Assembly: GCA_964514665.1 (NCBI GenBank)
Contig: CAZESH010000067.1
Location: forward strand, 1-16,215
Direction: 5' to 3'
From: CAZESH01 sp964514665
GTDB taxonomy: Bacteria > Bacillota > Bacilli > Paenibacillales > KCTC-25726
Length of the DNA: 16,215 bases
The notes beneath the pieces are model-generated. The model was not told the DNA's origin and searched no databases. It saw nothing but the letters and a program-made list of their open reading frames with translations. Shown piece by piece: positions 10,104 through 16,215 of the stretch (position 1 is the first letter of the stretch; every line of letters begins with the position of its first letter). Made by a program: the position numbers and the translations under genes.

Positions 10104-11339
10104 TCAGAAGCTCAGTTTTCTTAAACGCTCGACTGCTTTTTCCGTATTCTCGCGGCTGCCGAAAGCGGTCAAGCGGAAATAGCCCTCGCCGCTTTTGCCG
10201 AATCCCACTCCTGGAGTGCCGACAATATGGGCTTCTCCCAGCAGCTTGTCGAAAAATTGCCAAGAACCGGTGCCGTTTGGTGTTTTCAACCAGATATACG
10301 GCGCATTTATACCGCCATAAGCATCAATTCCGAGCGATGTGATGCCTTCGCGGATAATTTTCGCATTGGTCATATAATAATCGACCAATCCGCGAATTTG
10401 CGCTTGTCCGGCTTCGCTGTATACAGCTGCCGCCCCCTGCTGGGTAATGTAGGACACGCCGTTAAACTTCGTTGTCTGCCGGCGGTTCCACAGCTCGTTC
10501 AAGGTAATGCCGTTGCCTTCGCTGTCATAAGCCTTCAGCTGCTTCGGCACAACCGTGTAAGCACAGCGCACGCCCGTAAAGCCGGCGGTTTTGGAGAAGC
10601 TGCGGAATTCGATGGCAACCTCCTTGGCGCCTTCCACTTCGTAAATGCTGTGCGGTACATCCGCTTCCTGAATAAAGGCTTCATATGCGGAATCGTACAA
10701 AATGACGCATTTGTTGTCCCGTGCATAATCCACCCATTTTTTCAGTTCTGCTTTGGAAAGCGTCATGCCCGTCGGGTTATTCGGATAGCAGAGATAGATC
10801 AGATCGACATCGCTTTGCGGCAGCTCGGGCACAAAGCCGTTGCCCGCCGTTGTCGGCAAATAGACGATGCTTTCATATCTTCCCGTCTCGGGGTTGAATT
10901 TTCCGGAGCGTCCGGCCATTACATTGCTGTCGACATAAACCGGATAAACCGGATCCATTACGGCGACGATACTGTCAGCTCCGAAAATTTCCTGAATATT
11001 GCCGACGTCGCATTTCGAACCGTCGCTGACGAAAACCTCATCGGTGGAAAGCTCGATGCCCCGGGATTTATAATCATGCTCAACGATCTTCTCGCTCAAA
11101 AAGCTGTAGCCCTGCTCCGGGCCATAGCCGCGAAAGCTTGCCGCATCTGTCATTTCGTCGACCGCAGCATGCATGGCCGAAACAATGGCATCCGGAAGCG
11201 GGCGCGTAACGTCGCCGATCCCCAAACTGATAATCGCCGCATTCGGGTTTTCCTGCATGAATTTCGTTCTCCGCTTGGCAATTTCGGAGAACAGGTAGCT
11301 GCCCTGCAGCTGCAAATAATTTTCATTGATTTTGACCAT
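10104..11339 (-). CDS. dapL: LL-diaminopimelate aminotransferase
   Basis: PLP enzyme that converts tetrahydrodipicolinate directly to LL-diaminopimelate in one step, bypassing the succinylase or acetylase branches, for lysine and peptidoglycan synthesis. The 411 residues match the family length. Fold type I aminotransferase features: the N-terminal QGSYLFSEIAKR typical of DapL, CYPNNPTG (Asn187), Asp216 and Tyr219 in YDSAYE, and Schiff-base Lys250 in SFSKTAGF. The ATG at 11339 has GGAGG with an 8-nt spacer. It follows the pseudouridine synthase gene by 44 bp with no clear promoter or terminator between, so it is probably transcribed from the lspA promoter. No terminator follows it either, so its transcript should run into the pyr leader. 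Class I aspartate-type aminotransferases are the main alternative, but length and N-terminus favour DapL. Confidence 0.93.
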   Translation of the reverse strand: MVKINENYLQLQGSYLFSEIAKRRTKFMQENPNAAIISLGIGDVTRPLPDAIVSAMHAAVDEMTDAASFRGYGPEQGYSFLSEKIVEHDYKSRGIELSTDEVFVSDGSKCDVGNIQEIFGADSIVAVMDPVYPVYVDSNVMAGRSGKFNPETGRYESIVYLPTTAGNGFVPELPQSDVDLIYLCYPNNPTGMTLSKAELKKWVDYARDNKCVILYDSAYEAFIQEADVPHSIYEVEGAKEVAIEFRSFSKTAGFTGVRCAYTVVPKQLKAYDSEGNGITLNELWNRRQTTKFNGVSYITQQGAAAVYSEAGQAQIRGLVDYYMTNAKIIREGITSLGIDAYGGINAPYIWLKTPNGTGSWQFFDKLLGEAHIVGTPGVGFGKSGEGYFRLTAFGSRENTEKAVERLRKLSF

Positions 11340-11383
11340 TATGATTTCCTCCCCGATTATGATTGTTTTATAAAAATATGGCT

Positions 11384-12355
11384 TCAGAGTGCGCGAAGCA
11401 AATTTAACAGCTGGTTCATGTCATCCGGCAAAGCGGCGCTAAACTCCAGATAATCCGCTTTTTGCGGATGAATGAAGCCAAGCACGGCGGCATGCAGAGC
11501 CTGACCGGTGAACGCTTTGTTATCGCCTTTTGTTTTGCCGTACTGCGGATCTCCGACCAGCGAATGTCCGATAAACTGCATATGTACCCGGATCTGATGG
11601 GTGCGTCCGGTTTCCAGCTTGCATTCCAGAAAAGTGTAGTCCTTGAATCTCTCCAGCACATGAAAATGCGTGACGGCGTGCTTGCTGTTTCGTTCCGTAA
11701 CAGTGAACAGCTTGCGATCTTTCGGGTCCCGCCCGATCGGAGCATCCACGGTTCCTTGGTCATGCTGCACGACGCCATGTACAACCGCGAGATAGGTACG
11801 TGTTACCGTATGCTCCTTTAGTTGAAGCGAAAGCTTATTGTGCGCTTCGTCGTTCTTGGCCGCCATAATCAAGCCGGAGGTGTCCTTATCGATGCGGTGC
11901 ACAATACCCGGCCGCATGACTCCGTTAATGCCCGACAAATCGCGGCAGTGATGGAGCAGTGCATTGACGAGCGTTCCGGAGGCATGTCCCGGAGCCGGAT
12001 GAACCACCATGCCCCGCGGTTTATTGACGACAATGACGTCGCTGTCCTCGTATACGACGTCAAGTTCAATCGGCTCGGCAGCGATTTCCGCATCCTCGGG
12101 CGGCGGAATCGTCAGCTCGATGCGATCATCGGCCGCCAACCTGTGATTGGCTTTGACGGTTTTCCCGTTGACCGACAAGGACTGTTCCTTGATCCACTGT
12201 TGAACTTGGGAACGGGAGGCTTGCTCATCCATGGCAAGCGAAACGAATTTATCGATCCGCTCCCCCGCGTCCGCCTCTGTAATTGTCCAACTCAACACGT
12301 CCCCCGTCTCTTCCTCTTCCTCGAAGGTAAACGATTCCGTTAAATCACGCTTCAT
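11384..12355 (-). CDS. rluD: RluA-family 23S rRNA pseudouridine synthase (RluD/YlyB type)
   Basis: Converts uridines of large-subunit rRNA to pseudouridine. The product has 323 residues: an acidic N-terminal patch (five Glu near 12-16), an S4 RNA-binding domain (about 31-90, with GERIDKF and SRSQVQQWI), and the catalytic domain with Asp156 in GIVHRIDKDTSGL plus LETGRTHQIRVH. The ATG at 12355 has AAAGGA with a 9-nt spacer and overlaps the lspA stop by 11 bp; a start at 12388 has no ribosome binding site. The position directly after lspA and before the pyr genes is that of B. subtilis ylyB. Family is certain; the exact target uridines are not readable from sequence, so the symbol is by similarity. 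Confidence 0.93.
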   Translation of the reverse strand: MKRDLTESFTFEEEEETGDVLSWTITEADAGERIDKFVSLAMDEQASRSQVQQWIKEQSLSVNGKTVKANHRLAADDRIELTIPPPEDAEIAAEPIELDVVYEDSDVIVVNKPRGMVVHPAPGHASGTLVNALLHHCRDLSGINGVMRPGIVHRIDKDTSGLIMAAKNDEAHNKLSLQLKEHTVTRTYLAVVHGVVQHDQGTVDAPIGRDPKDRKLFTVTERNSKHAVTHFHVLERFKDYTFLECKLETGRTHQIRVHMQFIGHSLVGDPQYGKTKGDNKAFTGQALHAAVLGFIHPQKADYLEFSAALPDDMNQLLNLLRAL

Positions 12356-12854
12356 TGCTGTTGATCCTTTGCTCTTCTTTTTTGGCATGGATCAAAGAAT
12401 CGATGAAAATCAGCACCACGCCGATAAAAATCGAAGAATCCGCCAAATTGAACACGGCAAAAATATAATCGATGTGCCAAGTCGCCAGCGTGAATTTGAA
12501 ATGAAACTGCAGGAAGTCAACAACTTGTCCGGTGGCGATGCGATCGATCAAATTTCCAATCGCTCCACCCAGTACCATGCTCAGGGCAAAAGGCAGCAGC
12601 TTGCGCTCACCTTGGCGAATCAGCTTGTATAAATACCAAATTAACCCAGCCGCAATCACGATTGTGATCACGATAAAGAACAACCTCTGGTTTTCAAGAA
12701 TGCTGAAAGCCGCTCCCGTGTTGCGGTGGGACGTAATCATGAAAAAATTGCCGATCACCGGAACCGTTTGGTATAACTCAAGGTTTTTCACGACCAGCCA
12801 TTTGGAAATGCGATCCAAAATAATGACTATCAGGGTGACTAAGTAATAAATCAC
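12345..12854 (-). CDS. lspA: Lipoprotein signal peptidase (signal peptidase II)
   Basis: Membrane aspartyl protease that removes the signal peptide from prolipoproteins after lipidation. The 169 residues carry four hydrophobic segments (about 1-18, 57-78, 84-101 and 130-154). Catalytic aspartates are Asp104 in GNLIDRI and Asp139 in FNLADSSI, and the conserved NTGAAFS (45-51) is present. The start is GTG at 12854, with GGAGG about 10 nt upstream. It has its own promoter near 12904-12932 and overlaps the next gene by 11 bp. Linkage to ileS is an old one seen in many bacteria. One possible client, the lipoprotein at 1-188, is encoded in the same window. Confidence 0.97.
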   Translation of the reverse strand: MIYYLVTLIVIILDRISKWLVVKNLELYQTVPVIGNFFMITSHRNTGAAFSILENQRLFFIVITIVIAAGLIWYLYKLIRQGERKLLPFALSMVLGGAIGNLIDRIATGQVVDFLQFHFKFTLATWHIDYIFAVFNLADSSIFIGVVLIFIDSLIHAKKEEQRINSNEA

Positions 12855-12903
12855 TTGGCGAATTCCTCCGCATTTTTAGTGTAAATCTGTGCACTTCCAA
12901 GTC

Positions 12904-12932
12904 ATTGTAGCACAGCCAAAACCTCAAGTCCA
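12904..12932 (-). promoter_or_regulatory. Extended -10 promoter for lspA and downstream genes
   Basis: On the minus strand TGGACT (12932-12927) and TACAAT (12909-12904) are 17 bp apart, and TG lies one base before the -10 (TGCTACAAT), compensating for the weak -35. Expected start near 12897, about 43 nt before the lspA GTG. It is the only good promoter I see upstream of dapL, so it likely drives lspA, the pseudouridine synthase and dapL. Confidence 0.75.
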
Positions 12933-13058
12933 TTGCCCTGAAATTACCCTCGGCTAAGACCGCTGTTGTCAGCGCTTCAAGGAATTACCTCGGTAAATAA
13001 GCCGCATTCCGCGAACCATAGTAGCAGGTTGAACTCCCTTGTGAAAGGAAGGCGCGCA

Positions 13059-13769
13059 ATGAAACTGACGGAAAAACAGATCAAGCGGATTAAAAAGCAG
13101 TTGCTGACGGAAAGAGCCTCCTTGGAGCAAATGACCGACAGAAGCGGGAATTTCGGATTGGCATCCTCGTTTCGCGACTCCACGGGAGATTTGTCTGTGA
13201 ATGACAATCATCCGGGGGACCTGGGAACGGAAATGTATGAGCGCGGCAAGGATATTGCGCTTAATGAACATGCCGAAAACCAGCTTGAGGATATCGATAC
13301 GGCTCTGGAACGCATGGAGAAAGGCAACTACGGCATTTGCACGATATGCGGCACTGACATTCCCTACGCGCGGCTCGAAGCCATTCCTACAACGCGCTAT
13401 TGCCTGCAGCATGTTCCCGAACGCGAAATATCCAACAGACGGCCCGCCGAGGAACGTTTCCTCCGCCCGCCTTTCGGCAGAACAAGTCTCGATGAAGATG
13501 ACAACGAAACGGAGTTCGACGGCGAAGACGCCTGGCAAATCGTGGAGAGCTGGGGAAATTCCGACTCGCCCGCAATGGCTGAAGATCCCGAGGCGCTCAA
13601 TTACGACAACCTCTATCTTGAATCCGATGAAAACGTCGGTTATGTGGAAGCTTTGGAAAGCTTCCTCGCCACCGATTTATACGGCCGCCAGGTGATGGTC
13701 GTGCGCAATAACGAATACAAGAAATACATGGAAGCTTATCCCGATGAACCGGAAGACGGAAAGCTGTAA
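13059..13769 (+). CDS. yteA: YteA-family TraR/DksA-type zinc-finger protein
   Basis: The only plus-strand gene. The 236-residue product has a charged, probably coiled-coil N-terminus (about 1-85, with conserved DNHPGDLGTEMYERGKDIAL), a TraR/DksA-like zinc finger with Cys94, Cys97, Cys115 and His118, and an acidic C-terminal region (about 140-236) ending in a conserved TDLYGR segment. This layout is that of the YteA family of spore-forming Firmicutes; DksA relatives bind RNA polymerase through the secondary channel. The fourth ligand is His instead of the usual Cys. The ATG at 13059 has AAAGGAAGG with a 6-nt spacer. B. subtilis has a paralogue, ylyA, between ileS and lspA, so by position this could be called ylyA. 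The function is not well defined; a role in sporulation or spore germination is inference from family. Confidence 0.9.
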   Translation: MKLTEKQIKRIKKQLLTERASLEQMTDRSGNFGLASSFRDSTGDLSVNDNHPGDLGTEMYERGKDIALNEHAENQLEDIDTALERMEKGNYGICTICGTDIPYARLEAIPTTRYCLQHVPEREISNRRPAEERFLRPPFGRTSLDEDDNETEFDGEDAWQIVESWGNSDSPAMAEDPEALNYDNLYLESDENVGYVEALESFLATDLYGRQVMVVRNNEYKKYMEAYPDEPEDGKL

Positions 13770-13798
13770 ATGTCATGCCGGCGCGGCTGGTCAGAACG

Positions 13799-14128
13799 TC
13801 AAAATCTTCTTCCGCCCTCCAGCTGCGCCTGCACGATTTTTACGATTTCCGCAATATATCCGCCGATAATCGGTAAATTCAAAGCCCCCAAAAACTGCAG
13901 CAAATACAAGATGGTGCCGGCAAAGATAGTAAAGCCTACGGCGATGCCGATGCCTCTGGCCACCCCTGAGATCAGGTTGAGTACAAGCAGCCTTCCGGGA
14001 TTGTTCAGAAGCTGCAAAAAATCCGAAATCTGCGCCTGCTCCAGATTGGCTGCGATCTTATGAACCTGCAGCTTGATTTCTTCCAGAGCCTTTTTGGTCA
14101 ACCCGTCTTTTTCTTGATCTTCCCGCAT
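13799..14128 (-). CDS. Small membrane protein, DUF5665 family
   Basis: A 109-residue protein of unknown function. A charged helical N-terminus (about 1-35) is followed by a hydrophobic stretch (46-80) containing small-residue motifs (LISGVARGIGIAVG) and a second hydrophobic or amphipathic helix (84-102). This fits the DUF5665 family common in Firmicutes. The ATG at 14128 has GGAGGGG with a 7-nt spacer; an earlier in-frame start at 14221 lies inside ileS and is rejected. It follows ileS by 40 bp without a terminator, so it is probably co-transcribed with ileS. It converges on yteA, with 29 bp between the stop codons and no terminator visible. Confidence 0.85.
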   Translation of the reverse strand: MREDQEKDGLTKKALEEIKLQVHKIAANLEQAQISDFLQLLNNPGRLLVLNLISGVARGIGIAVGFTIFAGTILYLLQFLGALNLPIIGGYIAEIVKIVQAQLEGGRRF

Positions 14129-14168
14129 TATCCCACCCCTCCATAGGCCGGGACTCGATTTAGCCTTT

Positions 14169-16215
14169 TTATTCTTCTTCGGAAGCAAGCTCTCCATAAT
14201 GTTCCTCCACAACCGCAGCACAGCGCGGACATAATGTGGGGAATTTGCTGCTCACTCCTGTTTCCGGAGTGATGATCCAGCAGCGCTCGCATTTTTCTCC
14301 TGCGGAGGCGCTTACTTTTACGGCCAAGCCCTGCAGCTTGTGGCTGTCCTCGGGCGCTTTTTCTCCGCTTTGCGCCACTCTTGCCGCAGAAACGATGAAA
14401 AGCTGATCCAGCGCATCGAATCGAGCCAGAAGCCCGGCTGTCTCCTCCCCTTCGGGATAGAGCACCAGCGAAGCACCCAAGGAATTGCCGATTACTTTAT
14501 CCTTACGCGCAATCTCCAGAGCTTTATACACATCGTCGCGGATTTCCATGAAGGCATTCCATTTCTCCTCAAGCCGGGCATCATACAAAGAGGCGTCTGC
14601 TTGCGGAAATTTGCTCAGCTGCACACTGATCAGATCAACGCCGGGAATATGCTTCCAAACCTCATCCGCCGTATGCGGCAGTATCGGGGAGATCAACTTA
14701 GTTATTGCCGTAAGGGCATCATATAATACAGTTTGGCAAGCCTTTCTTTGCTCGTCATGGGGTGCGCTTACGTACAGTCTATCCTTGACGATATCCAGGT
14801 AAAATGCGCTCATCTCCACAGCGCAGAAATGATGCACCGCTTGGTAAGCCAGATGAAAATCATAAGCGTCATAAGCCTTCAGCACTCTTTCTGTCATGCG
14901 ATTAAGGCGGATCATGGCAAAACGGTCGAGCTCGATCATTTTGCCATTCGGTATTCTATCCTTAACGGGATCGAAGCCGGTCAGATTTCCCAACAAAAAC
15001 CGCAGCGTATTGCGGATTTTCCGGTATACCTCGGAAATTTGGCCGAGGATTTGATCGGAGATGCGTTGATCCGACTGATAATCGACGGAAGAAACCCACA
15101 ATCTTAAAATTTCCACCCCGAGCGTGTTGCACACTTTCAGCGGATCGATGGTATTGCCAAGCGATTTGGACATTTTGCGTCCTTCCCCGTCCAAGGTGAA
15201 GCCGTGGCTGAGAATGCCTTTGTACGGTGCGCTTCCCTTCACTGCGGTGCTTGTGATCAGCGAGGAATTAAACCAGCCCCTGTACTGATCGGAGCCTTCC
15301 AAATAAAGATCCGCCGGCCAGCGCAGCTCCGGTCTTGCTTCCAATACAGCCGCAAAGCTGGAGCCGGAATCGAACCATACGTCCATAATATCGGTTTCCT
15401 TGCGGAAGCTTTCCCCGCCGCACTGCGGACACTGCGTTCCCGACGGAAGCAGCTCGCTTTCATCTCTAACAAACCAGGCTCCGGAGCCTTCCTTGGCGAA
15501 CAGCTCGGCAGCATGCTCGATCGTCTCGTCATTGACCAACGGGTGATTGCAATTGCGGCAGTAAAAAATCGGTATCGGCACGCCCCACGCACGCTGACGC
15601 GAAATGCACCAGTCTCCGCGGTCGGCGATCATGTTGTGCAGACGCACCTCTCCCCATGCCGGCGTCCATTTAAGCTGCTTGATTTGCTCAAGCATTTCCG
15701 CCCGGAATTTGTCGATCGAGGCAAACCACTGCTCCGTTGCCCGGTAGATCACCGGCTTTTTCGTTCTCCAATCATGCGCGTATTGATGCTTGATGAAGCT
15801 TAGCTTGAGCAGATGACCGCTTTGCTGCAGCATTTCGCCAATCATCTTATTGGCAGAATCATAAAAGACGCCTTCGAAGCCCGGCGCTTCGGCAGTAAAC
15901 TTCCCCTGATCATCGACCGGGCACAAAACACCCAGACCGTATTTCTGCCCGACTGCAAAATCCTCCTCGCCATGTCCCGGCGCGGTATGCACACATCCCG
16001 TTCCGGCTTCAAGCGTAACATGATCGCCCACCATCACCAACGAGTCTCGCTCGTAAAACGGATGCTTGCAGATGACGCCTTCAAGCTCGCTTCCTTTTAT
16101 TGCTGCGAGCACCTCCGCCTCTTCCCATTCCAGCTCCTGCTTGACGGCGGATAATAGCTCCTCGGCAACGAGGAATTTGCGGTCCCCTGTCTGAACCAGC
16201 ACATAGCTGTAATCC
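14169..16215 (-). CDS. ileS: Isoleucyl-tRNA synthetase (C-terminal part)
   Basis: Charges tRNA-Ile with isoleucine and edits misactivated valine. About 681 residues are inside the window; the 5' end, with the HIGH motif and any upstream T-box, lies beyond the right edge. Visible parts in order: the editing (CP1) domain with HTAPGHGEEDF, the DWCISRQRAWGVPIP segment of the active site, a CxxC pair around CRNC and CPQC, the KMSKS loop (15162-15176), the anticodon-binding helical domain, and a C-terminal zinc finger with CERC (14280-14291) and CPRC (14220-14231). The zinc finger identifies the type that keeps the long C-terminus. The frame stays open to the window edge, so this is a window cut, not a broken gene. 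Confidence 0.97.
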   Translation of the reverse strand, partial: DYSYVLVQTGDRKFLVAEELLSAVKQELEWEEAEVLAAIKGSELEGVICKHPFYERDSLVMVGDHVTLEAGTGCVHTAPGHGEEDFAVGQKYGLGVLCPVDDQGKFTAEAPGFEGVFYDSANKMIGEMLQQSGHLLKLSFIKHQYAHDWRTKKPVIYRATEQWFASIDKFRAEMLEQIKQLKWTPAWGEVRLHNMIADRGDWCISRQRAWGVPIPIFYCRNCNHPLVNDETIEHAAELFAKEGSGAWFVRDESELLPSGTQCPQCGGESFRKETDIMDVWFDSGSSFAAVLEARPELRWPADLYLEGSDQYRGWFNSSLITSTAVKGSAPYKGILSHGFTLDGEGRKMSKSLGNTIDPLKVCNTLGVEILRLWVSSVDYQSDQRISDQILGQISEVYRKIRNTLRFLLGNLTGFDPVKDRIPNGKMIELDRFAMIRLNRMTERVLKAYDAYDFHLAYQAVHHFCAVEMSAFYLDIVKDRLYVSAPHDEQRKACQTVLYDALTAITKLISPILPHTADEVWKHIPGVDLISVQLSKFPQADASLYDARLEEKWNAFMEIRDDVYKALEIARKDKVIGNSLGASLVLYPEGEETAGLLARFDALDQLFIVSAARVAQSGEKAPEDSHKLQGLAVKVSASAGEKCERCWIITPETGVSSKFPTLCPRCAAVVEEHYGELASEEE

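Noticed and set aside
9843..10124. Plus-strand 93-codon frame across the pyr leader
   Set aside because: It overlaps the promoter, PyrR element and attenuator of the minus strand and has no good ribosome binding site.
11340..11383. AT-rich TATAAA and CATAAT boxes before dapL as a promoter
   Set aside because: No acceptable -35 lies at 16-18 bp from either box and there is no extended -10, so co-transcription with the upstream genes is the simpler reading.
12994..13022. Possible sporulation (sigma-E-like) promoter before yteA, ATA and CATA elements 17 bp apart
   Set aside because: The -10 region lacks the conserved final T and the -35 is only three bases; too weak to list as a feature. No good sigma-A promoter was found for yteA either.
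12966..13058. Upstream extension of yteA by 31 codons
   Set aside because: The ATG at 13059 has a strong, well-spaced ribosome binding site and the family N-terminus begins there; the extension starts at a TTG without one.
14129..14221. Longer DUF5665 start inside ileS
   Set aside because: The extension overlaps the conserved ileS C-terminus, and only the ATG at 14128 has a ribosome binding site.

Overview
The window looks like chromosome from a low-to-mid GC, endospore-forming Firmicute, most likely Paenibacillaceae. The evidence is a PyrR-regulated pyr operon, strong Shine-Dalgarno sites with several TTG/GTG starts, a YteA/YlyA-type TraR/DksA protein and a DUF5665 protein, lspA beside an RluA-family pseudouridine synthase, and an LL-diaminopimelate aminotransferase. 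The genus is inferred from protein character and gene order, not from a search. All genes except yteA lie on the minus strand, so the biological reading order runs from high to low coordinates.

Right end (16215 to 12345): the C-terminal two thirds of ileS, then a small membrane protein (DUF5665), then yteA on the plus strand, converging on DUF5665 and diverging from lspA. lspA has its own extended -10 promoter and overlaps the RluA-family gene (rluD/ylyB-like). This matches, from memory, the Bacillus subtilis order ileS-ylyA-lspA-ylyB-pyrR. dapL (lysine/diaminopimelate synthesis) sits between the pseudouridine synthase and pyrR.

Centre (10088 to 1195): a de novo pyrimidine operon, pyrR-pyrB-pyrC-carA-carB-pyrF-pyrE, tightly packed with several overlapping gene ends. 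It begins with a clear sigma-A promoter and a leader of about 200 nt. The leader carries a PyrR-binding hairpin (CAGAGA hexaloop) and an intrinsic attenuator whose 5' arm can pair instead with the 3' side of the PyrR-binding hairpin. It ends in a strong terminator after pyrE. The operon encodes carbamoyl phosphate synthetase, aspartate transcarbamylase, dihydroorotase, orotate phosphoribosyltransferase and OMP decarboxylase, but no dihydroorotate dehydrogenase (pyrD/pyrK) and no uracil permease (pyrP). The fourth pathway step must be encoded elsewhere.

Left end (1149 to 1): an ABC efflux cassette begins, with a MacB/LolD-type ATPase followed by the N-terminus of a lipoprotein, probably a membrane-fusion/adaptor subunit. 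Its upstream region holds three perfect-phase tandem 11-bp repeats, the layout expected for an OmpR-family response regulator operator.

I found no mobile elements, CRISPR arrays, rRNA or tRNA genes, and no clearly undescribed multi-gene system. The points most worth following up are the 11-bp repeat operator, the pyr leader with its possible short leader peptide, the dapL insertion that reads into the pyr attenuator, and the missing dihydroorotate dehydrogenase.
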